Below are positions 36,697-46,843 of a stretch of 64,000 bases of DNA, in pieces (the stretch's first letter is position 1; each line of letters starts with the position of its first letter). Source of the DNA: Arenicola marina. Taxonomy: Eukaryota; Annelida; Polychaeta; Arenicolidae. The position numbers and the translations under genes are program-made. Location: assembly GCA_964019135.1 (NCBI GenBank), contig OZ025263.1, positions 32,776,133 to 32,840,132 of the forward strand. The letters are read 5' to 3'. The notes below the pieces were generated by a model. That model worked only from the letters and a program-made list of their open reading frames with translations, was not told the DNA's origin and made no database searches.

Positions 36697-36855
36697 TGGC
36701 GATTACGACTAGCGCAACCAGCGCCAGCACCACTGCGGAGAGCACCACAAGTGTAACTACTCCAACAACACTCTCTGAATCTACGAGCACGGTGACGAGT
36801 CAGACCACAACAACACCGACAACTGTGACGGCCACAACCAGTGAGTCGAGCACAA
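36697..36855 (+). CDS. chimeric exon joining array 1 to array 2
   Basis: The upstream intron, the acceptor (CATAG) and residues 1-18 are array-1 type, with S3I. From about 36749 the bases switch to exon-A type (AGTGTAACTACTCC onward), with TLSEST and TSQTTTT, and the donor is GTAAGTACATG. Length stays 159 bp with phase 1 at both ends. An in-register crossover inside homologous exons explains it best. The downstream intron is the ordinary A-to-B intron. Confidence 0.85.
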
Positions 36856-37045
36856 GTAAGTACATGTCTATTGATATCCGTTGACTTTATTTATATGCAA
36901 ACAACTATACGCGCGTTCAATCATTTTTGATGAATTCTACCAGTCTTTGCTTATACATTTTTCATCGCATTATACTCTTATTTTCATTACTTTCGGTGAC
37001 TGTTTTCTTGATGGTCGTAACGAAATAACTTTCTCCCCGTGGTAG

Positions 37046-37204
37046 TACCAAGTACCACCAGTGTGAGCAGTGCAAGTACCATCTCGGAGAGCACAACAAG
37101 TGTGACCACTCCAACAACGGTATCTGAATCAACGAGCACCGTTACCAGTCAGACCACAACAACACCAACAACTGTGACGTCCACAACCAGTGAGTCGAGC
37201 ACAA
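37046..37204 (+). CDS. array-2 exon B, unit 1
   Basis: Acceptor CCCCGTGGTAG, donor CAA|GTAAGTATGG. The product starts with a split Ile/Val codon then PSTTSVSSAST. P46S relative to the B consensus. Confidence 0.85.
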
Positions 37205-37796
37205 GTAAGTATGGTCCTAATGGTTTTGGTTGCCTTATAGTTGATGTACGTACGATAATGCTGAACAATGTAAGCAATCCCTTAGAAATTAAACCATTCA
37301 CTGTCTATAACCTGTTATGTGTACATGTGTGCAATATGTCGATATGAATGTGTCGTTAATGATATTAACGTTTCCTTCTGCATCGTTACAGAGACAAGAA
37401 GGACCCTTTTGAAAATTCCACACAAGTATATTGCGTGCCGATTGTGGAATCGTTAATTGCATCGTGTTCTCTTTATGTATTGATGTGGGGTGATTCTCCG
37501 GTAATGTTGACACTTATTTTATCCTCTGTGATAGGGTCAAGAAGCGGAAATTGGTGTATTCCGCCCGTGCCGATTTCCTTTCCCCTGTTATTGTGTTTAT
37601 TGTGTTATGTGCTATGTGTTAGTGATCTTTGATGTTTACGTGAACATGTTAACGTTTGCTCCCATCCAGTATTGGCGCCAAGTCCCGTCGGAGTGAGTGT
37701 AACGCACTAAAACCGGTGATGCCCGGGATAATGCTCTATGTTGATTGTCCGTGGCTTTTTACATGACGATATTAACATTCAATTTTTCCTCCACAG

Positions 37797-37912
37797 AACG
37801 TACCATGGACCATGAGTTTGGGCATTCCAGTTCAACACGCACAATGTCGGCAGTAGCCACTTTGATCGTACTGTATTTCTTTCTCCTGATGTTTGATCTA
37901 CTGTTTCATTGA
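37797..37912 (+). CDS. candidate terminal exon C3, module 1
   Basis: The acceptor CCTCCACAG is followed in phase 1 by Lys then RTMDHEFGHSSS, a TRTM spacer, about 21 mostly hydrophobic residues and TGA. A small-residue triplet, short spacer and hydrophobic segment ending at the C terminus is the usual layout of a GPI-attachment signal; a C-terminal membrane helix is the alternative. C1 is 37392-37425 (no stop, donor GTATAT) and C2 is 37670-37692 (donor GTGAGT), so the module is intact. This copy has private changes (AACGTACC; T for I in the hydrophobic part). Direct B-to-C3 splicing is also in frame. Confidence 0.5.
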
Positions 37913-37945
37913 TGACGTTATTTTCTCCTTATCTCACCATTATAG

Positions 37946-38104
37946 TACCAAGTACCACCAGTGTGAGCAGTGCAAGCACCATCTCGGAGAGCACCACAAG
38001 TGTAACTACTCCAACAACACTCTCTGAATCTACGAGCACGGTGACCAGTCAGACCACAACAACACCGACAACTGTGACGGCCACAACCAGTGATTCGAGC
38101 ACAA
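37946..38104 (+). CDS. array-2 exon A, unit 2
   Basis: Acceptor CACCATTATAG, donor CAA|GTAAGTACATG. A exons differ from B by Leu at residue 26 and Ala at 46. E50D here. Confidence 0.85.
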
Positions 38105-38294
38105 GTAAGTACATGTCTATTGATATCCGTTAACTTTATTTATATGCAAACAACTATACACGCGTTCGACCATTTTTGATGAATTGTACCAGTCTTTGCT
38201 TGTACAATTTTCATCGCATTATACTCTTATTTTCATCACTTTCGGTGACTGGTTTCTTGATGGTCGTAACGAAATAATTTTTTCCCCGTGGTAG
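38105..38294 (+). other. representative A-to-B intron (190 bp)
   Basis: Starts GTAAGT and ends CCCCGTGGTAG. No extra acceptor/donor pair or open frame of note is seen inside. The other A-to-B introns match it closely, except 47740-47951. Confidence 0.8.
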
Positions 38295-38453
38295 TACCAA
38301 GTACCACCAGTGTGAGCAGTGCAAGTACCATCTCGGAGAGCACAACAAGTGTGACCACTCCAACAACGGTATCTGAATCCACGAGCACCGTGACCAGTCA
38401 GACCACAACAACACCAAAAACTGTGACGCCCACAACCAGTGAGTCGAGCACAA
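38295..38453 (+). CDS. array-2 exon B, unit 2
   Basis: Acceptor GTGGTAG. T42K. Confidence 0.85.
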
Positions 38454-39045
38454 GTAAGTATCGTCCTAATGGTTTGGGTTGCCTTATAGTTGATGTACGT
38501 ACGATAATGCTGAACAATGTAAGCAATCCCTTAGAAATTAAACCATTCACTGTCTATAACCTGTTATGTGTACATGTGTGCAATATGTTTATATGAATGT
38601 GTCGTTAATGATATCAACGTTTCCTTCTGCATCGTTCCAGAGACATAAAGGACCCATTTGAAAATTCCACTCAAGCATATTACGTGCCGATTGTGGAATC
38701 GTTAATTGCATCGTGTTCTCTTTATGTATTGATGTGGGGTGTTTCTCCGGTAATGTTGACACTTATTTTATCCTCTGTGATAGGGTCAAGAAGCGGAAAT
38801 TGGTGTATTCCGCCCGTGCCGATTTCCTTTGGCCTATTATTGTGTTTATTGTGTTATGTACTATGTGTTAGTGATCATCGATGTTTACGTGAACATGTTA
38901 ACGTTTGCTCCCATCCAGTATTGGCGCCAAGTCCCGTCGGAGTGAGTGTAACGCACTAAAACCGGTGATGCCCGGGATAATGCTCTATGTTGATTGTCCG
39001 TGGCTTTTTACATGACGATATTAACATTCAATTTTTCCTCCACAG

Positions 39046-39161
39046 AAAGTACCATGGACCATGAGTTTGGGCATTCCAGTTCAACACGCACAATGTCGGC
39101 AGTAGCCATTTTGATCGCACTGTATTTCTTTCCCCTGATGTTTGATCTACTGTTTCATTGA
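39046..39161 (+). CDS. candidate terminal exon C3, module 2
   Basis: Full-length hydrophobic tail. C1 (38641-38674) is damaged: it reads AGACATAA (stop in phase 1) and its donor is GCATAT. C2 is 38919-38941. Only direct B-to-C3 splicing would reach the tail. Confidence 0.45.
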
Positions 39162-39194
39162 TGACGTTAATTTCTCCTTATCTCACCATTATAG

Positions 39195-39353
39195 TACCAA
39201 GTACCACCAGTGTGAGCAGTGCAAGCACCATCTCGGAGAGCACCACAAGTGTAACTACTCCAACAACACTCTCTGAATCTACGAGCACGGTGACGAGTCA
39301 GACCACAACAACACCGACAACTGTGACGGCCACAACCAGTGAGTCGAGCACAA
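39195..39353 (+). CDS. A/B fusion exon, unit 3
   Basis: The acceptor side and all 53 codons are A type (Leu26, Ala46), but the donor runs into the B-type intron (GTAAGTATGGTCC) and straight on to a C module. One mucin exon and one A-to-B intron are missing, giving a 902-bp unit. Unequal exchange between A and B near their shared 3' ends is the simplest origin; the frame is kept. Confidence 0.85.
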
Positions 39354-39947
39354 GTAAGTATGGTCCTAATGGTTTGGGTTGCCTTATAGTTGATGTACGT
39401 ACGATAATGCTGAACAATGTAAGCAATCCCTTAGAAATTAAACCATTCACTGTCTATAACCTGTTATGTGTACAGGTGTGCAATATGTCGATATGAAGGT
39501 GTCGTTAATGATATTAACGTTTCCTTCTGCATCGTTACAGAGACATAAAGGACCCATTTGAAAATTCCACTCAAGCATATTACGTGCCGATTGTGGAATC
39601 GTTAATTGCATCGTGTTCTCTTTATGTATTGATGTGGGGTGTTTCTCCGGTAATGTTGACACTTATTTTATCCTCTGTGATAGGGTCAAGAAGCGGAAAT
39701 TGGTGTATTCCGCCCGTGCCGATTTCCTTTCCCCTATTATTGTGTATATTGTGTTATGTGCTATGTGTTAGTGATCTTCGACGTTTACGTGAACATGTTA
39801 ACGTTTGCTCCCATCCAGTATTGGCGCCACGTCCCGTCGGAGTGAGTGTAACGCACTAAAACCGGTGATGCCCGGGATAATGCTCTATGTTGATAATGTT
39901 CCGTGGCTTTTTACATGACGATATTAACATTCATTTTTCCTCCACAG

Positions 39948-40063
39948 AAAGTACCATGGACCATGAGTTTGGGCATTCCAGTTCAACACGCACAATGTCG
40001 GCAGTAGCCATTTTGATCGCACTGTATTTCTTTCCCCTGATGTTTGATATACTGTTTCATTGA
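39948..40063 (+). CDS. candidate terminal exon C3, module 3
   Basis: Full-length tail, following the A/B fusion exon. C1 (39541-39574) has the same stop and GC donor as module 2; C2 is 39819-39841. Confidence 0.45.
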
Positions 40064-40096
40064 TGACGCTAATTTCTCCTTATCTCACCATTATAG

Positions 40097-40255
40097 TACC
40101 AAGTACCACCAGTGTGAGCAGTGCAAGCACCATCTCGGAGAGCACCACAAGTGTAACTACTCCAACAACACTTTCTGAATCTACGAGCACGGTGACCAGT
40201 CAGACCACAACAACACCGACAACTGTGACGGCCACAACCAGTGAGTCGAGCACAA
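40097..40255 (+). CDS. array-2 exon A, unit 4
   Basis: A consensus protein; one silent change (ACTTTCTG). Confidence 0.85.
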
Positions 40256-40445
40256 GTAAGTACATGTCTATTGATATTCGTTGACTTTATTTATATGCAA
40301 ACAACTATAGGCGCGTTCAATCATTTCTGATGAATTCTACCAGTCTTTGCTTGTACATTTTTCATCGTATTATACTCTTATTTTCATTACTACCGGTGAC
40401 TGTTTTCTTGATGGTCGTAACGAAATAACTTTCTTCCCGTGGTAG

Positions 40446-40604
40446 TACCAAGTACCACCAGTGTGAGCAGTGCAAGTACCATCTCGGAGAGCACAACAAG
40501 TGTGACCACTCCAACAACGGTATCTGAATCCACGAGCACCGTGACCAGTCAGACCACAACAACACCAACAACTGTGACGCCCACAACCAGTGAGTCGAGC
40601 ACAA
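40446..40604 (+). CDS. array-2 exon B, unit 4
   Basis: B consensus protein. Confidence 0.85.
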
Positions 40605-41344
40605 GTAAGTATCGTTCTAATGGTTTTGGTTGCCTTATAGTTGATGTACGTACGATAATGCTGAACAATGTAAGCAATCCCTTAGAAATTAAACCATTCA
40701 CTGTCTATAACCTGTTATGTGTACATGTGTGCAATATGTCGATATGAATGTGTCGTTAATGATATTAACGTTTCCTTCTGCATCGTTACAGAGACAAGAA
40801 GGACCTATTTGAAAATTCCACCCAAGTATATTACGTGCCGATTGTGGAATCGTTAATTGCATCGTGTTCTCTTTATGTATTGATGTGGGGTGTTTCCCCG
40901 GTAATGTTGACACTTATTTTATCCTCTGTGATAGGATCAAGAAGCGGAAATTGGTGTATTCCGCCCGTGCCGATTTCCTTTCCCCTATTATTGTGTTTAT
41001 TACGTTATGTGCTATGTGTTAGTGATCTTTGATGTTTACGTGAACATGTTAACGTTTGCTCCCATCCAGTATTGGCGCCAAGTCCCGTCGGAGTGAGTGC
41101 AACGCACTAAAACCGATGATGCCCGGGATAATGCTATATGTTGATTGTCCGTGGCTTTTTACATGACGATATTAACATTCATTTTTCCTCCACAGAAAGT
41201 ACCATGGACCATGAGTTTGGGCATTCCAGTTCAACACGCACAATGTCGGCAGTAGCCATTTTGATCGCACTGTATTTCTTTCCCCTGATGTTTGATATAC
41301 TGTTTCATTGATGACGCTAATTTCTCCTTATCTCACCATTATAG
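40605..41344 (+). other. representative B-to-A interval (740 bp) with the C1-C2-C3 module
   Basis: If C exons are used it divides into a 187-bp intron, C1 40792-40825, a 244-bp intron, C2 41070-41092, a 103-bp intron, C3 41196-41311 and 33 bp before exon A. Each C acceptor has TTAAC upstream (ATATTAACG, ATGTTAACG, ATATTAACA) and a pyrimidine tract. C1 and C2 add 34 and 23 bp, together 57 bp, so the pair keeps the frame. If unused, the whole interval is an ordinary intron from GTAAGT to ATTATAG. No mobile element or RNA gene is seen. Confidence 0.6.
41196..41311 (+). CDS. candidate terminal exon C3, module 4
   Basis: Full-length tail. C1 40792-40825 and C2 41070-41092 are both intact. Confidence 0.5.
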
Positions 41345-41503
41345 TACCAAGTACCACCAGTGTGAGCAGTGCAAGCACCATCTCGGAGAGCACCACAAGT
41401 GTAACTACTCCAACAACACTCTCTGAATCTACGAGCACGGTGACCAGTCAGACCACAACAACACCGACAACTGTGACGGCCACAACCAGTGAGTCGAGCA
41501 CAA
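41345..41503 (+). CDS. array-2 exon A, unit 5
   Basis: A consensus protein. Confidence 0.85.
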
Positions 41504-41693
41504 GTAAGTACATGTCTATTGATATTCGTTGACTTTATTTATATGCAAACAACTATAGGCGCGTTCAATCATTTCTGATGAATTCTACCAGTCTTTGCTT
41601 GTACATTTTTCATCGTATTATACTCTTATTTTCATTACTACCGGTGACTGTTTTCTTGATGGTCGTAACGAAATAACTTTCCCCCCGTGGTAG

Positions 41694-41852
41694 TACCAAG
41701 TACCACCAGTGTGAGCAGTGCAAGTACCATCTCGGAGAGCACAACAAGTGTGACCACTCCAACAACGGTATCTGAATCCACGAGCACCGTGACCAGTCAG
41801 ACCACAACAACACCAACAACTGTGACGCCCACAACCAGTGAGTCGAGCACAA
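41694..41852 (+). CDS. array-2 exon B, unit 5
   Basis: B consensus protein; tract CCCCCCGTGGTAG. Confidence 0.85.
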
Positions 41853-42443
41853 GTAAGTATCGTTCTAATGGTTTTGGTTGGCTTATAGTTGATGTACGTA
41901 CGATAATGCTGAACAATGTAAGCAATCCCTTAGAAATTAAACCATTCACTGTCTATAACCTGTTATGTGTACATGTGTGCAATATGTCGATATGAATGTG
42001 TCGTTAATGATATTAACGTTTCCTTCTGCATCGTTACAGAGACAAGAAGGACCTATTTGAAAATTCCACCCAAGTATATTACGTGCCGATTGTGGAATCG
42101 TTAATTGCATCGTGTTCTCTTTATGTATTGATGTGGGGTGTTTCCCCGGTAATGTTGACACTTGTTTTATCCTCTGTGATAGGATCAAGAAGCGGAAATT
42201 GGTGTATTCCGCCCGTGCCGATTTCCTTTCCCCTATTATTGTGTTTATTACGTTATGTGCTATGTGTTAGTGATCTTTGATGTCTAAGTGAACATGTTAA
42301 CGTTTGCTCCCATCCAGTATTGGCGCGAAGTCACGTTGGAGCGCGTGTAACGCACTAAAACCGGTGATGCCCGGGATAATGCTCTATGTTGATTGTCCGT
42401 GGCTTTTTACATGACGATATTAACATTCATTTTTCCTCCACAG

Positions 42444-42559
42444 AAAGTATCATGGCCCATGAGTTTGGGCATTCCCGTTCAACACGCACAATGTCGGCAG
42501 TAGCCATTTTGATCGCACTGTATTTCTTTCCCCTGATGTTTGATCTACTGTTTTATTGA
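42444..42559 (+). CDS. candidate terminal exon C3, module 5
   Basis: Full-length tail with private changes (MAHEFGHSRS; last residue Tyr). C1 42040-42073 is intact; C2 42318-42340 has several changes and its donor is GCGCGT, so the C1-C2 route looks broken. Confidence 0.45.
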
Positions 42560-42592
42560 TGACGTTAATTTCTCCTTATCTCACCATTATAG

Positions 42593-42751
42593 TACCAAGT
42601 ACCACCAGTGTGAGCAGTGCAAGCACCATCTCGGAGAGCACCACCAGTGTAACTACTCCAACAACACTCTCTGAATCTACGAGCACGGTGACCACTCAGA
42701 CCACAACAACACCGACAACTGTGACGGCCACAACCAGTGAGTCGAGCACAA
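42593..42751 (+). CDS. array-2 exon A, unit 6
   Basis: S35T. Confidence 0.85.
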
Positions 42752-42941
42752 GTAAGTACATGTCTGTTGATATTCGTTGACTTTATTTATAGGCAAACAA
42801 CTATACGCGCGTTCAATCATTTCTGATGAATTCTACCAGTCTTTGCTTGTACATTTTTCATCGTATTATACTCTTATTTTCATTACTACCGGTGACTGTT
42901 TTCTTGATGGTCGTAACGAAATAACTTTCTCCCCGTGGTAG

Positions 42942-43100
42942 TACCAAGTACCACCAGTGTGAGCAGTGCAAGTACCATCTCGGAGAGCACAACAAGTGTG
43001 ACCACTCCAACAACGGTATCTGATTCCACGAGCACCGTGACCAGTCAGACCACAACAACACCAACAACTGTGACGCCCACAACCAGTGAGTCGAGCACAA
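42942..43100 (+). CDS. array-2 exon B, unit 6
   Basis: E28D. The downstream intron carries several private changes (TTGAGTACAG near 43130). Confidence 0.85.
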
Positions 43101-43690
43101 GTAAGTATCGTCCTAATTGTTTTGGTTGAGTACAGTTGATGTACGTACGATAATGCTGAACAATGGAAGCTACCCCTTAGAAATTAAACTAATCACTGTC
43201 TATAACCTGGTATGTGTACATGTGTGCAATATGTCGATATGAATGTGTCGTTAATGATATTAACGTTTCCTTCTGCATCGTTACAGAGACAAGAAGGACC
43301 TATTTGAAAATTCCACCCAAGTATATTACGTGCCGATTGTGGAATCGTTAATTGCATCGTGTTCTCTTGATGTATTGATGTGGGGTGTTTCCCCGGTAAT
43401 GTTGACACTTGTTTTATCCTCTGTGATAGGATCAAGAAGCGGAAATTGGTGTATTCCGCCCGTGCCGATTTCCTTTCCCCTATTATTGTGTTTATTACGT
43501 TATGTGCTATGTGTTAGTGATCTTTGATGTTTACGTGAACATGTTAACGTTTGCTCCCATCCAGTATTGGCGCCAAGTCCCGTCGGAGTGAGCGCAACGC
43601 ACTAAAACCGGTGATGCCCGGGATAATGCTATATGTTGATTGTCCGTGGCTTTTTACATGACGATATTAACATTCATTTTTCCTCCACAG

Positions 43691-43806
43691 AAAGTACCAT
43701 GGACCATGAGTTTGGGCATTCCAGTTCAACACGCACAATGTCGGCAGTAGCCATTTTGATCGCACTGTATTTCTTTCCCCTGATGTTTGATATACTGTTT
43801 CATTGA
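43691..43806 (+). CDS. candidate terminal exon C3, module 6
   Basis: Full-length tail. C1 43287-43320 intact; C2 43565-43587 with donor GTGAGC. Confidence 0.5.
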
Positions 43807-43839
43807 TGACGCTAATTTCTCCTTATCTCACCATTATAG

Positions 43840-43998
43840 TACCAAGTACCACCAGTGTGAGCAGTGCAAGCACCATCTCGGAGAGCACCACAAGTGTAAC
43901 TACTCCAACAACACTCTCTGAATCTACGAGCACGGTGACCAGTCAGACCACAACAACACCGACAACTGTGACGGCCACAACCAGTGAGTCGAGCACAA
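43840..43998 (+). CDS. array-2 exon A, unit 7
   Basis: A consensus protein. Confidence 0.85.
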
Positions 43999-44188
43999 GT
44001 AAGTACATGTCTATTGATATTCGTTGACTTTATTTATATGCAAACAACTATAGGCGCGTTCAATCATTTCTGATGAATTCTACCAGTCTTTGCTTGTACA
44101 TTTTTCATCGTATTATACTCTTATTTTCATTACTACCGGTGACTGTTTTCTTGATGGTCGTAACGAAATAACTTTCCCCCCGTGGTAG

Positions 44189-44347
44189 TACCAAGTACCA
44201 CCAGTGTGAGCAGTGCAAGTACCATCTCGGAGAGCACAACAAGTGTGACCACTCCAACAACGGTATCTGAATCCACGAGCACCGTGACCAGTCAGACCAC
44301 AACAACACCAACAACTGTGACGCCCACAACCAGTGAGTCGAGCACAA
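44189..44347 (+). CDS. array-2 exon B, unit 7
   Basis: B consensus protein. Confidence 0.85.
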
Positions 44348-44938
44348 GTAAGTATCGTTCTAATGGTTTTGGTTGCCTTATAGTTGATGTACGTACGATA
44401 ATGCTGAACAATGTAAGCACTCCCTTAGAAATTAAACCATTCACTGTCTATAACCTGTTATGTGTACATGTGTGCAATATGTCGATATGAATGTGTCGTT
44501 AATGATATTAACGTTTCCTTCTGCATCGTTACAGAGACAAGAAGGACCTATTTGAAAATTCCACCCAAGTATATTACGTGCCGATTGTGGAATCGTTAAT
44601 TGCATCGTGTTCTCTTTATGTATTGATGTGGGGTGTTTCCCCGGTAATGTTGACACTTGTTTTATCCTCTGTGATAGGATCAAGAAGCGGAAATTGGTGT
44701 ATTCCGCCCGTGCCGATTTCCTTTCCCCTATTATTGTGTTTATTACGTTATGTGCTATGTGTTAGTGATCTTTGATGTTTACGTGAACATGTTAACGTTT
44801 GCTCCCATCCAGTATTGGCGCCCAGTCCCGTCGGAGTGAGTGCAACGCACTAAAACCGGTGATGCCCGGGATAATGCTATATGTTGATTGTCCGTGGCTT
44901 TTTACATGACGATATTAACATTCATTTTTCCTCCACAG

Positions 44939-45054
44939 AAAGTACCATGGACCATGAGTTTGGGCATTCCAGTTCAACACGCACAATGTCGGCAGTAGCC
45001 ATTTTGATCGCCCTGTATTTCTTTCCCCTGATGTTTGATATACTGTTTCATTGA
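44939..45054 (+). CDS. candidate terminal exon C3, module 7
   Basis: Full-length tail. C1 44535-44568 and C2 44813-44835 (one Lys-to-Gln change) have intact splice sites. Confidence 0.5.
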
Positions 45055-45087
45055 TGACGCTAATTTCTCCTTATCTCACCATTATAG

Positions 45088-45246
45088 TACCAAGTACCAC
45101 CAGTGTGAGCAGTGCAAGCACCATCTCGGAGAGCACCACAAGTGTAACTACTCCAACAACACTCTCTGAATCTACGAGCACGGTGACCAGTCAGACCACA
45201 ACAACACCGACAACTGTGACGGCCACAACCAGTGAGTCGAGCACAA
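45088..45246 (+). CDS. array-2 exon A, unit 8
   Basis: A consensus protein. Confidence 0.85.
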
Positions 45247-45436
45247 GTAAGTACATGTCTATTGATATTCGTTGACTTTATTTATATGCAAACAACTATA
45301 GGCGCGTTCAATCATTTCTGATGAATTCTACCAGTCTTTGCTTGTACATTTTTCATCGTATTGTACTCTTATTTTCATTACTACCGGTGACTGTTTTCTT
45401 GATGGTCGTAACGAAATAACTTTCCCCCCGTGGTAG

Positions 45437-45595
45437 TACCAAGTACCACCAGTGTGAGCAGTGCAAGTACCATCTCGGAGAGCACAACAAGTGTGACCAC
45501 TCCAACAACGGTATCTGAATCCACGAGCACCGTGACCAGTCAGACCACAACAACACCAACAACTGTGACGCCCACAACCAGTGAGTCGAGCACAA
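45437..45595 (+). CDS. array-2 exon B, unit 8
   Basis: B consensus protein. Confidence 0.85.
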
Positions 45596-46186
45596 GTAAG
45601 TATCGTTCTAATGGTTTTGGTTGCCTTATAGTTGATGTACGTACGATAATGCTGAACAATGTAAGCAATCCCTTAGAAATTAAACCATTCACTGTCTATA
45701 ACCTGTTATGTGTACATGTGTGCAATATGTCGATATGAATGTGTCGTTAATGATATTAACGTTTCCTTCTGCATCGTTACAGAGACAAGAAGGACCTATT
45801 TGAAAATTCCACCCAAGTATATTACGTGCCGATTGTGGAATCGTTAATTGCATCGTGCTCTCTTTATGTATTGATGTGGGGTGTTTCCCCGGTAATGTTG
45901 ACACTTGTTTTATCCTCTGTGATAGGATCAAGAAGCGGAAATTGGTGTATTCCGCCCGTGCCGATTTCCTTTCCCCTAGTATTGTGTTTATTGCGTTATG
46001 TGCTATGTGTTAGTGATCTTTGATGTTTACGTGAACATGTTAACGTTTGCTCCCATCCAGTATTGGCGCCAAGTCCCGTCGGAGTGAGTGCAACGCACTA
46101 AAACCGGTGATGCCCGGGATAATGCTATACGTTGATTGTCCGTGGCTTTTTACATAACGATATAAACATTCATTTTTCCTCCACAG

Positions 46187-46302
46187 AAAGTACCATGGAC
46201 CATGAGTTTGGGCATTCCAGTTCAACACGCACAATGTCGGCAGTAGCCATTTTGATCGCACTGTATTTCTTTCCCCTGATGTTTGATATACTGTTTCATT
46301 GA
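46187..46302 (+). CDS. candidate terminal exon C3, module 8
   Basis: Full-length tail. C1 45783-45816 and C2 46061-46083 intact; the C3 branch motif is altered to ATATAAACA. Confidence 0.48.
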
Positions 46303-46335
46303 TGACGCTAATTTCTCCTTATCTCACCATTATAG

Positions 46336-46494
46336 TACCAAGTACCACCAGTGTGAGCAGTGCAAGCACCATCTCGGAGAGCACCACAAGTGTAACTACT
46401 CCAACAACACTCTCTGAATCTACGAGCACGGTGACCAGTCAGACCACAACAACACCGACAACTGTGACGGCCACAACCAGTGAGTCGAGCACAA
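46336..46494 (+). CDS. array-2 exon A, unit 9
   Basis: A consensus protein. Confidence 0.85.
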
Positions 46495-46684
46495 GTAAGT
46501 ACATGTCTATTGATATTCGTTGATTTTATTTATATGCAAACAACTATACGCGCGTTCAATCATTTCTGATGAATTCTACCAGTCTTTGCTTGTACATTTT
46601 TCATCGTATTATACAGTTATTTTCATTACTACCGGTGACTGTTTTCTTGATGGTCGTAACGAAATAACTTTCTCCCCGTGGTAG

Positions 46685-46843
46685 TACCAAGTACCACCAG
46701 TGTGAGCAGTGCAAGTACCATCTCGGAGAGCACAACAAGTGTGACCACTCCAACAACGGTATCTGAATCCACGAGCACCGTGACCAGTCAGACCACAACA
46801 ACACCAACAACTGTGACGCCCACAACCAGTGAGTCGAGCACAA
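46685..46843 (+). CDS. array-2 exon B, unit 9
   Basis: B consensus protein. Confidence 0.85.

Larger units (their letters stand above)
1..36855 (+). repeat. array 1: 97 tandem units of about 376 bp plus one chimeric unit
   Basis: Each unit is an intron of about 217 bp followed by a 159-bp exon. The exon runs from an acceptor ending CCATAG, CCGAAG or CTGAAG to a donor CAG|GTCAGT. The consensus product has 26 Thr and 11 Ser in 53 residues and no Asn. Introns fall into classes by the bases about 90 bp before the acceptor: class 1 CAAAAATAGG, class 2 CACTTTTTGA, class 3 CAAAGTAGGA, class 4 CAATGTATGA, class 5 TTCCAAAATA. Class upstream of exons 1-10: 3 1 4 1 1 2 3 1 1 1; 11-20: 1 2 2 3 3 1 1 1 2 3; 21-30: 2 2 1 1 2 2 3 1 4 3; 31-40: 2 2 1 1 2 3 1 4 3 1; 41-50: 2 3 3 1 2 2 4 3 2 2; 51-60: 1 1 2 3 1 4 3 3 1 2; 61-70: 3 3 1 2 3 5 3 3 1 2; 71-80: 3 5 1 1 5 1 4 3 3 1; 81-90: 2 3 5 1 1 5 1 4 4 3; 91-98: 1 3 4 1 5 3 3 3. 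Residue changes in the exon entries are numbered against the 53-residue consensus, with residue 1 the Val split across the junction. Confidence 0.95.

Noticed and set aside
124..36790. Many minus-strand open frames of 60-122 codons starting MDSLVVGVTVV, rich in Val, Leu and Ala
   Set aside because: They are exact antisense shadows of the Thr-rich exons (ACN codons read backwards give Val/Gly-type codons). They have no splice logic of their own and run into intron sequence.
1..36855. CRISPR-like direct repeats or a bacterial surface-protein repeat
   Set aside because: The unit is far too long for CRISPR, and each coding segment is bounded by in-phase GT and AG sites with stops in the introns, which fits spliceosomal genes and not a bacterial open frame.
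155..36884. Plus-strand open frames of 73-81 codons starting MLILLISTYGAALYS, which look like small secreted proteins with a signal peptide
   Set aside because: The hydrophobic start is the intron's pyrimidine tract read through. The frame crosses an acceptor and runs out through a donor at GGTCAGTGA, and six units have TAA in the leader. Spliced exons explain the data better.
37797..38104. C3 and exon A as one continuous exon
   Set aside because: C3 ends in TGA in every copy and the sequence between it and exon A is a pyrimidine tract ending in AG, so read-through coding is not possible.
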